38,305 nucleotides of DNA from Rhodothermales bacterium (GTDB taxonomy: Bacteria > Bacteroidota > Rhodothermia > Rhodothermales > Bin80). Positions 7,990 to 17,122 of this stretch are shown here, piece by piece. A program made the position numbers and the translations under genes. Where the stretch lies: contig JAJECV010000043.1 of the NCBI GenBank assembly GCA_022821875.1, positions 1-38,305 on the forward strand, written 5' to 3'. Each line of letters opens with the position of its first letter. The first letter of the stretch is position 1. A model generated the notes under the pieces. The model was not told the origin of the DNA, made no database searches, and was given only the letters and a program-made list of their open reading frames with translations.

Positions 7990-10200
7990 CTATTTGATGA
8001 CCACAAACTTGCCCATTGCCTGATTTCCAGTGGAATCTCCCGACGAGTTTACTTCCTCGACGACATAAATGTAAATCCCGCTCACAATCTGTGTCGTACT
8101 GAATGTCTGCTGTCGCTCCCAGTCCGCATCCCCCGTATTTGAGAGATGCTTAATCGTCTGAACACGGTCTCCGGTGACTGTGTAGATGTGAATATTTGCG
8201 TACGCAGGTAAATTGAGGAAGGTCAGACGACGGTCTTCCTCATAATTGTAGGCACCCCGGGCATGATAGGGGTTGGGAACCACCACCACATTATTCTGCC
8301 AATTCTCGTCGGGCGAACGCGTCGGCGTAAGTGCTTCTAAAAACTTGTCGCTGGTCACGCCCGTTCGGTTCAGGAACCGGCTGCTCTCCACGCCATCTCC
8401 GTTCACCGCAGCAACATAGTAATAGTAATCTTCCCCACGGGTTACACGCGTATCCACATAGTCCCTCACATTTGCGGGTAATTCTTCGTGAAGCAGAAAT
8501 GTAGTGTCGGTCGGCACCTCTAAGGCAGAGGGCCGAATTAATTCCCGGTAGATTCGGTAGTTCGCAATACTGCCTGAGCGTGAATCCTCCATCGCCTCAT
8601 TCCCCCAGGTCAGACGAATCTGATCATTTTCAGAAAATCCAGTCAGCGATGGCGTTGCCGGTGCAAGAGGGATCCCGAACGAACCCTGCCCATACTTCAC
8701 ATTGCCGCTTCGCCAGGTGCGAACGGCCTTCCCGGCATTCAGAAACAACAGTGGGCGACCAAGGTCGAGGACAGCATTTTTGGTCATCTTGTCCAGTGTT
8801 GCTCCCCGCTGCGCAATCGTCCGCCCACCGACATAGGAACGAATTGCATCCAACTCTGAAGCAGTCAATGCATCCATATAATCGCCTGCATAGTTCGGGA
8901 TTGCGTACGGGAGCGGTTCCAGCGCCAACTGCTGCGGATTGCCATTCGAATAGGCCGCACCTGCATCAATCGCCCATCGATAAGGAATTCCTCCCCCCAC
9001 ATACGCGGTAACAATACGTATATCCTCGTCTGGATTCAGCGTATAGGGACCGAAACTGAACAGGGATGTTTTTTCCTGCTCCGTCAGCGGGTCAAACCGG
9101 GTGGTATTATTGATGTCCACGCTGGCATCCCCGGTAGGGCCAAGTTCAGGATTCAGAATGCGATACGACCCCTCCGATACGACCGCCCCCGTATGGTCAA
9201 CGGTAACTCCATAAGCACCCGGGTTGGCCAAATCCCACCCCTTCGCCAGATAATCGTAGATATCTTCATGTCCGGAAACATTAAGATCCGGTGCCAATTC
9301 GCGCTGCGACCAGCCCGCCTTATGCGGCTGTGACGGATCATCCCGCTCATCCGACGGGGACATGTCCGCGTGCAGCACCACATGACCGAAAAATTGGGGT
9401 TCCTGAAAATTCCCCCACCGGGGATCCGGCTTGCCCCGGGTATCAATGGTCGCATCCGTGGTCTGGTCTGCATCCCAGGAATACCATAGTCGCAAAGAAT
9501 CGGCCATCGCATTACCTGCAACATACCCCGAATAAGTTGCTCCGTAATAATTTCCCCAAATATCGGCCGGATAGTAGGCATTCGCATGCGTCTGGGCCTG
9601 AAGGCCGAAGTACACATTGTTCAGTACTTCATTCGACTGATTGGAAAAACGGTATTCCATGATGATATAGTCATCGTGATCATCGTTTGCAAAGCCATAG
9701 GTCCACCGTTCAATATCAATCCCCGTCCACGAATTCAGGTGGGTATAGATCACCACATCGGCGGGCAGATTGGGGTCAACCGGATCATCTTTCCCCTGTT
9801 GATCCGTCCACTCATTATTATCCAGGATTTTGGTCGGATACGGAGTCCGGAATGTCCGTTTGAACGCGCCGGCTACCGGAGGCGTAACCGTTTCGATTTC
9901 GGAAAACTTACGCCGCCCGATTTGCGCAACCTGAATGTTGCGTACCACGCCCGCAGGATCCGTCCAGGTCCGTTCGACACCGACAATGATGGCGTTCACA
10001 TCAAGCATGGTCTTGCGTCCCTGTTCAACGGGACGATCTACCGGCCAGAACAACTCGTCATCGGACATCACCTCGTTGGTATTATACTGGATGGCCCCGA
10101 CATTCATATTTCTGGCCGACTGCCCCCTGACCGTTTCGAAACTCCCCGCTAACAACAGGCAGCAGACAAGGATTTGATAGAGATGTACAGGATACTTCAT
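7990..10200 (-). CDS. Secreted protein with FN3 domain and type IX-like C-terminal sorting domain
   Basis: Started at ATG 10200 the product has 736 residues with a clear signal peptide (MKYPVHLYQILVCCLLLAG, cleavage near VRG before QSA). Longer frames to 10338 lack any signal and run into the upstream gene. Residues about 30-510 form a large region I cannot assign, rich in Asp, Tyr and Trp (for example RWTYGFANDDHDDY). An FN3-like domain follows at about 513-615. The last 100 residues look like a type IX target domain: VVVVPNPYHARG, then ITVTGD-like HIYTVTGDRVQTI, SGIYIYVVE and the final GKFVVIK. This predicts export across the outer membrane and surface attachment or release. It lies between a TonB-dependent receptor (83 bases upstream) and a PorV-like protein (12 bases downstream). 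Confidence 0.8.
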   Translation of the reverse strand: MKYPVHLYQILVCCLLLAGSFETVRGQSARNMNVGAIQYNTNEVMSDDELFWPVDRPVEQGRKTMLDVNAIIVGVERTWTDPAGVVRNIQVAQIGRRKFSEIETVTPPVAGAFKRTFRTPYPTKILDNNEWTDQQGKDDPVDPNLPADVVIYTHLNSWTGIDIERWTYGFANDDHDDYIIMEYRFSNQSNEVLNNVYFGLQAQTHANAYYPADIWGNYYGATYSGYVAGNAMADSLRLWYSWDADQTTDATIDTRGKPDPRWGNFQEPQFFGHVVLHADMSPSDERDDPSQPHKAGWSQRELAPDLNVSGHEDIYDYLAKGWDLANPGAYGVTVDHTGAVVSEGSYRILNPELGPTGDASVDINNTTRFDPLTEQEKTSLFSFGPYTLNPDEDIRIVTAYVGGGIPYRWAIDAGAAYSNGNPQQLALEPLPYAIPNYAGDYMDALTASELDAIRSYVGGRTIAQRGATLDKMTKNAVLDLGRPLLFLNAGKAVRTWRSGNVKYGQGSFGIPLAPATPSLTGFSENDQIRLTWGNEAMEDSRSGSIANYRIYRELIRPSALEVPTDTTFLLHEELPANVRDYVDTRVTRGEDYYYYVAAVNGDGVESSRFLNRTGVTSDKFLEALTPTRSPDENWQNNVVVVPNPYHARGAYNYEEDRRLTFLNLPAYANIHIYTVTGDRVQTIKHLSNTGDADWERQQTFSTTQIVSGIYIYVVEEVNSSGDSTGNQAMGKFVVIK

Positions 10201-10283
10201 CACGGCAGGTACTGAAGGATGGACTAATAAGAAAAGCGGACAAATCTTCATTTTACATTCAAATTTTGGACTCCTGGAGAGAT

Positions 10284-13200
10284 CTAGAAGGTGACTTTCA
10301 CGCCGAAGAAAATATCCCGATGCTCCAAAAACGACCACGGGCTGAATGCGGGAAGATCTATCTGATCATTTTCCCAGTCCCCCGGCTTTCCAATGGTATT
10401 GTTGAATTTACCCTCTGGATCCCCTGCCACCTGATTTTCTGCGCTGTACCCCAGCGACTCCATATAGTCTCTTACCTCACTCCTCCACCACCTATGTCCA
10501 TTCCAGGCCCAGCCGCCATCCCCATCCACATCGGTACCCGGGAAGGGAGACAGATTTCGGGTATTGAATAAATTGGAAATATCAATATAGAATGAGGTCC
10601 CGTAACTCCCGACCCGGAACAGGGATTTTGTCAGACGCAGGTCCCAGCGCTGATACGGGTGCCATCGCAGGTTATTCTCCACCAGTGGAACACTAGCGGG
10701 ATTCCAGGTGAACTGACGCCCACGGCGCCAGGTATAGGACAGCGACACATTGAGCCCACCCAGCAGTGAGACCTCGCCGAGGCGCGGACCCTGGAAATTA
10801 TCCGGCAGGTGAAAACTTACACTCCCCTTCACGATAGGGCGTACATCTGGATTGGACACCTCCGTATTCGCCAGACGGGACTGAATGATTGGGTCTTCAT
10901 AGAAGCGATCATAGCCATAGGCAGCACCGCTCTCAATGAGGTAGTTAAAACTGAGCCAGCCACTGACATAGGGGAACACCCCACGCCGGAGTTCCATAAA
11001 CGCTTCAAAACCGCGAACGTCTCTGAATGACCGGTTAACAGACATGCGATAGGAACGCCCTCCATGGCCCAGCGGATAGAACCGTACTTCTCCGATCTCG
11101 CCGTTCACATTCTTGTAGTATCCGGTCATCCGCAGGTTCATACTGTTAAACAGATTCTGCTCATACCCAATCTCGTACTGGATCGTCCGTTCTGGATTCA
11201 GAACGGGATTCCCAAGTCGCACCACGCGATACCCCCGGTGGCTTTCCATTCGAAGCCGGTACAGTTCAAGTGCATTGGGCCATTGATAGAAGTGGCCGTA
11301 GTTAAAAAATATCTTCGCAACGGTAGAGATCGGATGCGAGACACCGACCCGTGGGGAGAGGCGGGCATGGGTTTTCCCGGATTTTCCGAGATCATCTGCG
11401 GCAGTCGTCTCTTTAATCCCAAGAACGCGCCCTCCTTCAACATCAGCGGTAGTTGTTCCAGGTGCAGTTGAGGGATGCCATGGACCTCCCTGCTCCGCAC
11501 TCTTGCACTGTGAGGCATCTCCGTTCTCAAAGAGATTGCACCCCTCCAGTACCGTTGGGAAATCTCCGGTTTGCAGGATATCAAGGCGGGAACCAATGGT
11601 CGCAACGAAGCCTTTGAATTCCAGTTTATTTTGAAGATAGATTGCACCGACCATTTGATCTGCTCTGGAATCCCATACATTCCCTGAATTCACCGAAGGA
11701 TCAATCGCTTCATAGTACTGATCGAAATCTTCCATTCGGAACTGCAAACCTGCGCGAATCTGACTATAGCGCGTGACTTGGCTGGTAAAATTACCGGATG
11801 CATCCCATCCGCGCGAATTCGTTTCATCTGCACGCAGGTTGCAGGACTCCATTCGATACTCACCGGTTACATCCCGCCAGTTGACCGGGCCATATCCTTT
11901 GGGTGCTTCGTCATACCAGTGCTGACCAATGCGTATCATTGCCCAGTCCCGCCAGTTCTGCCATCCTTCCTGCCCGTCGGCAGCCCGCTGCATGGCCTCT
12001 GCCTCGGTTCCGATCCGTCCTGCATCCACTCCCGAACCACTGGTTTTAGAGGAACTCGTAACTCCACCCGCTCCTGAAATCGGAGCTGTATTTCGATACT
12101 TCAGATCCATTCCATAATCTATCCGGTCATGCGACACCTGAACATCATAGAATGTATTGGCCGAGATCGCGTGCGTCCACTGCGATCCATAAATCTGGCG
12201 TGTCCGAGTACCTGGAATTGCGCAGTCCGGGTACCAGAATTTGTTGGTTGAACCGGTTGAGGAAAATGGATTACTTGAAACAAATCCCCCAATGCCGGGG
12301 CCCTGCCCTCCGGTGCCACCTTTCTGACTGCTGTAATAGCCATGTACATTCAGCTTTTTCCCCCTCCCTAAATTTGTGGTCAACTTTCCGCGAAAGTTTT
12401 GATCCCGGAAGCTGGCTTCAGGAAAGCGATAGGCATATTCAGACTGGAACCGGTCGTAACTGAAGAAAAACTTTACCGGACGATAAAAGGGGACCGGTCC
12501 CCCCAATGTGGCACTGATACGGTAGTCAGGGTTCACGCCGGTCTGATGAAATACTAAATCGTCTGGATTGAGCCCCTCTGCAAACTGTACAACACCTTCC
12601 TGTTGCAGTTTCTTCAATTCATTAATAGCATCCTGGGAGCGGTGTCTCCACAGATAGCGGGCATACAGTTCCATCGGAGCACCCGCATGCGCTTCGCCCT
12701 CCGGCAAGGAGGCAGCGACTGCATTCCAGCCGTCAAAAAACGAATTCCCGCCTTCAAATGCCCCCATACTGGCATTCACGAATGGCTCCACCAGCGGGGA
12801 GTTGAAGTCAAAGGGACCCGGCCCAAAATGCTTGAACCCGGCCCGGCTGTATTGCGCATTAAACGATCCTGTATAGCGCTCTCCGCCCTCCCGGGTCACA
12901 ACATTGATCACACCCGAACGAACATCTCCATACTCTGCACTAAATCCACCCGTCTGGACCTTCACCTCCTCCACTGCATCAAGGTTGGCCCGATAGTGGG
13001 GCTGATTGGTCAACGGATCATTATAGTTCACCCCGTCCACAAGGTAGAGTGACTCGTCAAAGAATGAACCCCGTATCTCGGGCCTGTCTTCAACCGAGGA
13101 AATGTCATTGAACGCAACCTGGGAGGTCAGTATCTGGGAGATGTTCTGGTACTTGCCACTTTGAATTTCTTCCGCATCAATATTGCGCTGTGAGGCAGCA

Positions 13201-13574
13201 ATATCACGCTGAATGACCGGCTGCTCCGCAAAGACAATCATCTCTTCAAGGTCCGCCGTAACTTCCTGCATGGAGAGATTCACTTCCGTAGTCAGTTCAA
13301 TCGCCACACGGACATTCTCTACCGTCACGGAGGTAAATCCGATAAAGGAAGCACGTAATGTATGGATACCTGGACGAACATTCAGAATAAAGAAGATGCC
13401 ATCTACATTCGTAACCGCGCCGATGGTACTGCCGTCAATAATGACATTAACTCCAGGGAGTGGCTCGTCATTTTGATCTACCACTGTGCCAGTGATCTTC
13501 CCGGTTTGTGCAAAAGCGGCGGCCGAAGTAAACAGAATCGCCACAATGAAAAGAGTCAGATAACGGTAGTTCAT
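10284..13574 (-). CDS. TonB-dependent outer-membrane receptor with carboxypeptidase-regulatory-like domain
   Basis: From ATG 13574 the product has 1096 residues. It has a signal peptide (1-22, MNYRYLTLFIVAILFTSAAA), a carboxypeptidase-D-regulatory-like domain (about 25-110; GTVVDQNDEPLPGVNVIIDG), a plug domain (about 120-235; ISQILTSQVAFNDISS, YLVDGVNYNDPL, GFSAEYGDVRSGVINVVTREG) and a long beta-barrel ending in FFGVKVTF with a terminal Phe. An upstream in-frame ATG at 13718 would bury the signal peptide, so 13574 is chosen. Such receptors import siderophores, cobalamin, glycans or peptides using TonB; the substrate cannot be told here, and no SusD-like partner follows. Instead a sorting-domain protein and a PorV-like protein come next on the same strand. 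Confidence 0.9.
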   Translation of the reverse strand: MNYRYLTLFIVAILFTSAAAFAQTGKITGTVVDQNDEPLPGVNVIIDGSTIGAVTNVDGIFFILNVRPGIHTLRASFIGFTSVTVENVRVAIELTTEVNLSMQEVTADLEEMIVFAEQPVIQRDIAASQRNIDAEEIQSGKYQNISQILTSQVAFNDISSVEDRPEIRGSFFDESLYLVDGVNYNDPLTNQPHYRANLDAVEEVKVQTGGFSAEYGDVRSGVINVVTREGGERYTGSFNAQYSRAGFKHFGPGPFDFNSPLVEPFVNASMGAFEGGNSFFDGWNAVAASLPEGEAHAGAPMELYARYLWRHRSQDAINELKKLQQEGVVQFAEGLNPDDLVFHQTGVNPDYRISATLGGPVPFYRPVKFFFSYDRFQSEYAYRFPEASFRDQNFRGKLTTNLGRGKKLNVHGYYSSQKGGTGGQGPGIGGFVSSNPFSSTGSTNKFWYPDCAIPGTRTRQIYGSQWTHAISANTFYDVQVSHDRIDYGMDLKYRNTAPISGAGGVTSSSKTSGSGVDAGRIGTEAEAMQRAADGQEGWQNWRDWAMIRIGQHWYDEAPKGYGPVNWRDVTGEYRMESCNLRADETNSRGWDASGNFTSQVTRYSQIRAGLQFRMEDFDQYYEAIDPSVNSGNVWDSRADQMVGAIYLQNKLEFKGFVATIGSRLDILQTGDFPTVLEGCNLFENGDASQCKSAEQGGPWHPSTAPGTTTADVEGGRVLGIKETTAADDLGKSGKTHARLSPRVGVSHPISTVAKIFFNYGHFYQWPNALELYRLRMESHRGYRVVRLGNPVLNPERTIQYEIGYEQNLFNSMNLRMTGYYKNVNGEIGEVRFYPLGHGGRSYRMSVNRSFRDVRGFEAFMELRRGVFPYVSGWLSFNYLIESGAAYGYDRFYEDPIIQSRLANTEVSNPDVRPIVKGSVSFHLPDNFQGPRLGEVSLLGGLNVSLSYTWRRGRQFTWNPASVPLVENNLRWHPYQRWDLRLTKSLFRVGSYGTSFYIDISNLFNTRNLSPFPGTDVDGDGGWAWNGHRWWRSEVRDYMESLGYSAENQVAGDPEGKFNNTIGKPGDWENDQIDLPAFSPWSFLEHRDIFFGVKVTF

Positions 13575-13928
13575 GATAATGTATTCTTCTTGTATGATTC
13601 GCAACAGAAAAGCCACGACACTGTTTGGTCTGGGGTCGTATCTGGTGTGATCGTCCGTATTCTGTCCAAACGCCGGGCAAAAGTCTAAAACTGCTCTGAA
13701 GAGGGGACGGACACCCACGCACAGTCAATATAAACTTGTTGCAGAACGAAAAGGAGCGTCTGGAAGAAACTTCATTAAATCTTCACAAATGGCCGAATTT
13801 TTCCCGCATGTGTCCGCATGAAATTCGTTCTTCCAGTCCGGATGAGGCACGGATTCTCCCCGATCAACCGGTTCTTAAACACGCTCACGATGGAATAAAT
13901 TTCTCCCGAACCCGTTCAATCGGGGGTT
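13575..13928. other. Divergent intergenic region between the receptor operon and the PLP enzyme gene
   Basis: These 354 bases must hold two outward-facing promoters. On the plus strand TAAATTTC (13896-13903) matches seven of eight positions of the Bacteroidota -7 element TAnnTTTG, 26 bases before the ATG at 13929; I could not pair it with a clear -33 element. On the minus strand GAAG about a dozen bases before ATG 13574 could act as a weak ribosome binding site. Short open frames here show no family features and look accidental. Confidence 0.4.
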
Positions 13929-15173
13929 ATGCATTCGAGAACTGCCACAACGGAGACCATCCGCCAATCCTTTCCTGCACTTGAGCGCGTGCATAACGGA
14001 TATCCCGTTGCCTATTTTGATGGACCGGGCGGGACACAGGTACCCACCATGGTGACCGATGCGATGGTTCATTACCTGCTCCACCACAATGCAAATACGC
14101 ACTGGGCCTACCCTTCCAGCATTGAAACCGACCAGATCCTTGATGATTCCCGATCAGCCTTTGCCGACTTCCTCAATTGTGATCCCAACGAAATCGTCTT
14201 CGGGCAAAATATGACCACGCTCACGTTTCATGTCGCACGCTCACTGGGGCGCTTCTGGAAGCGTGGGGACGAAATACTCCTCACGGATCTGGACCACCAT
14301 GCCAATATTGATCCCTGGAAAGACCTCGCCCGGGAGCGGGGATTTGTCATACGCTCCGCAAAATTCAACCCGGCTAACGGGCAGTTGGACCTGGATCATC
14401 TCCGGCGCCTGATCTCTGCGCGCACGCGGTTGATTGCCGTCGGCGGTGCATCCAATGCACTGGGCACGATCAATGATCTGAAAACCATCACAACACTTGC
14501 ACGCGAATCCCGAATCCTCTCGTATGTGGACGGGGTGCACTATGCACCGCATGTTTTGTGTGATGTGCAACATCTTGGGTGCGATTTTTTTGCCTGCTCC
14601 CCCTACAAGTTTTACGGTCCGCACGCGGGAGTGCTTTACGGGAATTACGAATTGCTTGAACGCATGAATGTCCCGCGTCTCAAACCAGCGGGATCCCATG
14701 CACCGGAGCGTCTGGAGACCGGCACACTGAGCCATGAGGCCATCGCCGGCTCTGCGGCGGCGGTTGATTTTCTTGCATCCCTGACGCACGCGCAATCGCG
14801 GCGTACCGCCCTTGCGTCCACCTATCACACGCTGCATGAGCGCAGCCAACGGCGCTTCACACGCCTGTGGGACGGCCTGTGCAACCTTGATGGGGTTATT
14901 TGCTATGGCCCGCTTCCTTCCGAATCCCGCACCGCTACATTAAGCTTTACCGTTCAGGGATGGACCTCCGAAGAGGCCTGCAGGCGGTTGAGTCAGAACG
15001 GCCTGTTTCTTTCACATGGTGACTTCTATGCCACCACTACCGTTGAAACACTGGGAGTTGAGGGGCTGATCCGGGCAGGAATCTCCTGCTATACCAGCGA
15101 CGAGGAAGTGGACCGACTGATTGCTGCCGTCGCAAACCTCAAGCGGACCCCCAAGTCAGGTGCCCTGCAATAA
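13929..15173 (+). CDS. Cysteine-desulfurase-like class V aminotransferase (VC1184/TIGR01976 type)
   Basis: This 414-residue PLP enzyme shows VAYFDGPGGTQVP (27-39), the cofactor region TDLDHHANIDPW (119-130), the PLP-contacting DGVHYAPH (201-208) and the Schiff-base lysine K227 in CSPYKFYGPHAGVLYG. It resembles the TIGR01976 family of cysteine desulfurase-like proteins. At the place where SufS/IscS enzymes carry the sulfur-accepting cysteine, this protein has SHGDFYATT without Cys, as in the rest of this subfamily. Desulfurase activity is therefore doubtful, and the real substrate is unknown. It is probably cytosolic. GGGGG lies just upstream of the ATG as a possible ribosome binding site. It stands alone on the plus strand, and its last 18 bases overlap the 3' end of the convergent CPBP gene. 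Confidence 0.85.
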   Translation: MHSRTATTETIRQSFPALERVHNGYPVAYFDGPGGTQVPTMVTDAMVHYLLHHNANTHWAYPSSIETDQILDDSRSAFADFLNCDPNEIVFGQNMTTLTFHVARSLGRFWKRGDEILLTDLDHHANIDPWKDLARERGFVIRSAKFNPANGQLDLDHLRRLISARTRLIAVGGASNALGTINDLKTITTLARESRILSYVDGVHYAPHVLCDVQHLGCDFFACSPYKFYGPHAGVLYGNYELLERMNVPRLKPAGSHAPERLETGTLSHEAIAGSAAAVDFLASLTHAQSRRTALASTYHTLHERSQRRFTRLWDGLCNLDGVICYGPLPSESRTATLSFTVQGWTSEEACRRLSQNGLFLSHGDFYATTTVETLGVEGLIRAGISCYTSDEEVDRLIAAVANLKRTPKSGALQ

Positions 15174-15944
15174 GGTGAAGAAATTGGTGACCACCATAAC
15201 ATCATACAGAGCATGGGTCCAGGCGATCACTGCAAATCCCCGAACCAGAAAGAGGATGTTAAATACTAATCCACCAATCGCCCGAAAAACAAAAACATCA
15301 AGCGTCCACGGATCGCCCATATTTCCGAGATGATGCATTGCACTGAAACTCAATGCACCAATCACGGCCGCAACCATATACATCAGGATCCGCTGATTCG
15401 GGAAAGCCTGTCGCAAGATCAGAAACAGTCCACCGACAATAATAACCCGGTAGAGTAACTCCTCGTAGATGCCTGCGCCAAGGGACAGAACCAGTTCCAT
15501 CGGCAACCCTAAAGACGCTCCACTCTGAACGATCATCAGCCGGGACAGCAGAAGTTGTGTTGCTCCGGCCGTCACAAATGCCACACCGATGGCATATACC
15601 GCACTCTCCAGAATGATTAACCCGGGGTAACGAAGACTAAAGGTCACTCTCTTTTTTCGTTCCCAAACCATAATTCCAATCCCCACCGCCAGTCCAATCC
15701 CCAGAAAAATGAGTTCATGGGTCAGACCGATGCTCATCAGTATACTTTTGAGCAGGCCTTCAGTTGAAATCCGAATCGTCTCGGATCGCCCTGAATTGAC
15801 CCAGATGATTCCTACCTCGTAGAGAATTACGAGGGGCAGTGCCATCAAAAAACCCCAGGTTCCCGTGCGGGTAGACTGAAAATATCCCTGAATTCCTGCA
15901 CGCTCTGCCGAATCCGCAAACCGTGAATAATCTTCAGTCGTCAT
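15156..15944 (-). CDS. CPBP-family intramembrane metalloprotease
   Basis: This 262-residue protein has about seven to eight membrane segments. It carries the CPBP (CAAX prenyl protease/Rce1-like, formerly Abi) motifs: YEELLYR (160-166) with paired glutamates, FSAMHHLG (200-207) with a His pair, FRAIGG (220-225), and THALYD (243-248). These are the expected metal ligands and catalytic residues. Bacterial members process or protect membrane peptides; the substrate is unknown. Its ATG overlaps the last 11 bases of the TPR gene upstream, which suggests translational coupling. It ends a same-strand run reaching back to relA/spoT. The 3' end overlaps the convergent PLP enzyme gene by 18 bases. Confidence 0.85.
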   Translation of the reverse strand: MTTEDYSRFADSAERAGIQGYFQSTRTGTWGFLMALPLVILYEVGIIWVNSGRSETIRISTEGLLKSILMSIGLTHELIFLGIGLAVGIGIMVWERKKRVTFSLRYPGLIILESAVYAIGVAFVTAGATQLLLSRLMIVQSGASLGLPMELVLSLGAGIYEELLYRVIIVGGLFLILRQAFPNQRILMYMVAAVIGALSFSAMHHLGNMGDPWTLDVFVFRAIGGLVFNILFLVRGFAVIAWTHALYDVMVVTNFFTLLQGT

Positions 15945-16248
15945 CCAATTCCATCAATGCCTGCTGCAGCTCTGCACGATCCTTGACCGCTTGCAACCGA
16001 CTGCAGACCCAGATCCCCTGTCGGTATACCTTCTCTGCATCCTCCCGGCGGCCTAACTCTACATACAACTTCCCTAGATGATAATAGACCCCCGTATAGT
16101 CTTGATCTTCCGACAAAACAGATTGATACCACTTTACGGCTTCCTCTAGCCGCCCCTGTTTCTGATACTCAAAGCCAAGTGCAAAGAGGGTAAACGGATC
16201 CGATGGATCTGCCTCATGGAGCTGTAATAATAATTCGATACGATCCAT
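15934..16248 (-). CDS. Small TPR-repeat protein
   Basis: Started at ATG 16248 this gives a 104-residue protein of two to three tetratricopeptide repeats: DPFTLFALGFEYQKQGRLEE (about 18-37), TGVYYHLGKLYVELGRREDA (about 53-72), and a closing helix rich in Lys, Glu and Asp. The frame is open up to 16437, but that extension runs antiparallel in sense to the Gly-rich codons of the upstream gene and is only Ala/Gly/Val-rich. AAGGGG sits about 12 bases before the ATG and supports the start. No signal peptide is seen, so it is predicted to be a cytosolic adaptor. It lies between the TPM gene and the CPBP protease gene, and its stop overlaps the latter's start. Confidence 0.8.
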   Translation of the reverse strand: MDRIELLLQLHEADPSDPFTLFALGFEYQKQGRLEEAVKWYQSVLSEDQDYTGVYYHLGKLYVELGRREDAEKVYRQGIWVCSRLQAVKDRAELQQALMELDDD

Positions 16249-16309
16249 CTGCTCAGCCCCTTGGGAATCGTCATTTGAAATCAGCGACGCACTCCGGATC
16301 GGGGATTGG

Positions 16310-17122
16310 TTACCAACTCCCCCCTGCACCTCCACCGCCAAATCCCCCGCCCCCAAAGCCGCCGCCGAAACCGCCTCCAAAGCCGCCCCCGCCAAAACCA
16401 CTTCCGCCAAAACTCCCGCCTCCACGGCCGCTGGCATGCCCTAGCAGGAACATGAGTGGAATCAGTCCATCATTCCCGGAATGCCTTCCCGGTCCACGAC
16501 CGCCACCGCCCCGTCCACGAATCGACACCGTAATCGCAAACACCACCACCATCAGGAATAAAACAATTCCACCCCAGTCACCTCCCCGGTTTGAGGATTG
16601 TCTGGATGGCAGGAATTCCGCGGTGTACTCCCCTGCCGCCGCCAACATAATTGCATCCACCGCACCGGCCAAGCCGGCATAATATCTCCCTTCCCGAAAA
16701 TCCGGTACAATAATGTCACGTACAATCCGGCCCGCCAATACATCGGGGATTGCTCCTTCAAGTCCATATCCGACCGCAATGAAGACAGAGCGGTCCTCTA
16801 TGCTGACAACAATCAGCACCCCATTGTCTGTTTCTGACTGACCGACCCCAAGAGATTGCCCCAATTCTGTTGCGTACTCGGCAATATCCTGCCCATCCAG
16901 AGACTGAAGCGTACGTATCGCAATCTGATTTGAGGTGCTGTCCTCATACAATCGTAAGGTAAGCGAGAGTCGATCTTCCTCCTGCGAACTCAGAATCCCG
17001 GCATGATCCACAACAATCTCCTGCTGCTGAGCCAGAATCTGTTGAGGCAGAACCAACAGTACAATAAATAGAATCGAATTTTTGATGCTGCACCTATGAA
17101 TCAAAGTCAACCTCAGGTGCAT
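16310..17122 (-). CDS. TPM-domain (TLP18.3/Psb32/MOLO-1) envelope protein with glycine-rich tail
   Basis: From ATG 17122 the product is 270 residues: a signal peptide ending near QQILAQ, a TPM domain (about 35-165; VDHAGILSSQEEDRL, SLDGQDIAEYATELGQ, DNGVLIVVSIEDRSVFIAVG, YGLEGAIPD), a membrane segment (about 190-210; GGIVLFLMVVVFAITVS) and a 60-residue tail of almost pure Gly, Phe and Ser ending GGSW. Glycine-rich tails of this kind are usual in the YgcG-like branch. TPM domains are often found beside lemA, as here. The start overlaps the end of lemA by 29 bases; a TTG closer to the lemA stop is an alternative. The function is probably envelope stress or protein quality control, by family only. 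Confidence 0.8.
   Translation of the reverse strand: MHLRLTLIHRCSIKNSILFIVLLVLPQQILAQQQEIVVDHAGILSSQEEDRLSLTLRLYEDSTSNQIAIRTLQSLDGQDIAEYATELGQSLGVGQSETDNGVLIVVSIEDRSVFIAVGYGLEGAIPDVLAGRIVRDIIVPDFREGRYYAGLAGAVDAIMLAAAGEYTAEFLPSRQSSNRGGDWGGIVLFLMVVVFAITVSIRGRGGGGRGPGRHSGNDGLIPLMFLLGHASGRGGGSFGGSGFGGGGFGGGFGGGFGGGGFGGGGAGGSW

Noticed and set aside
9586..10152. Open frame of 188 codons on the plus strand
   Set aside because: It lies wholly inside the sorting-domain protein gene, whose signal peptide and C-terminal domain are convincing; the antisense frame has no recognisable motif.
10201..10338. N-terminal extension of the sorting-domain protein
   Set aside because: The frame is open to ATG 10338, but this would overlap the receptor gene and place 46 extra residues ahead of a proper signal peptide.
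13575..13718. N-terminal extension of the TonB-dependent receptor
   Set aside because: The frame is open to 13718, but the typical signal peptide starts at 13574 and the extra residues are unlike an export signal.
13736..13984. Open frame of 82 codons before the PLP enzyme gene
   Set aside because: It overlaps the well-supported start at 13929, shows no family features or signal, and lies in the region expected to hold promoters.
16249..16437. N-terminal extension of the TPR protein
   Set aside because: The added Ala/Gly/Val-rich residues come from another frame of the glycine-rich codons of the TPM gene; the ATG at 16248 has a ribosome binding site and begins the TPR helices.
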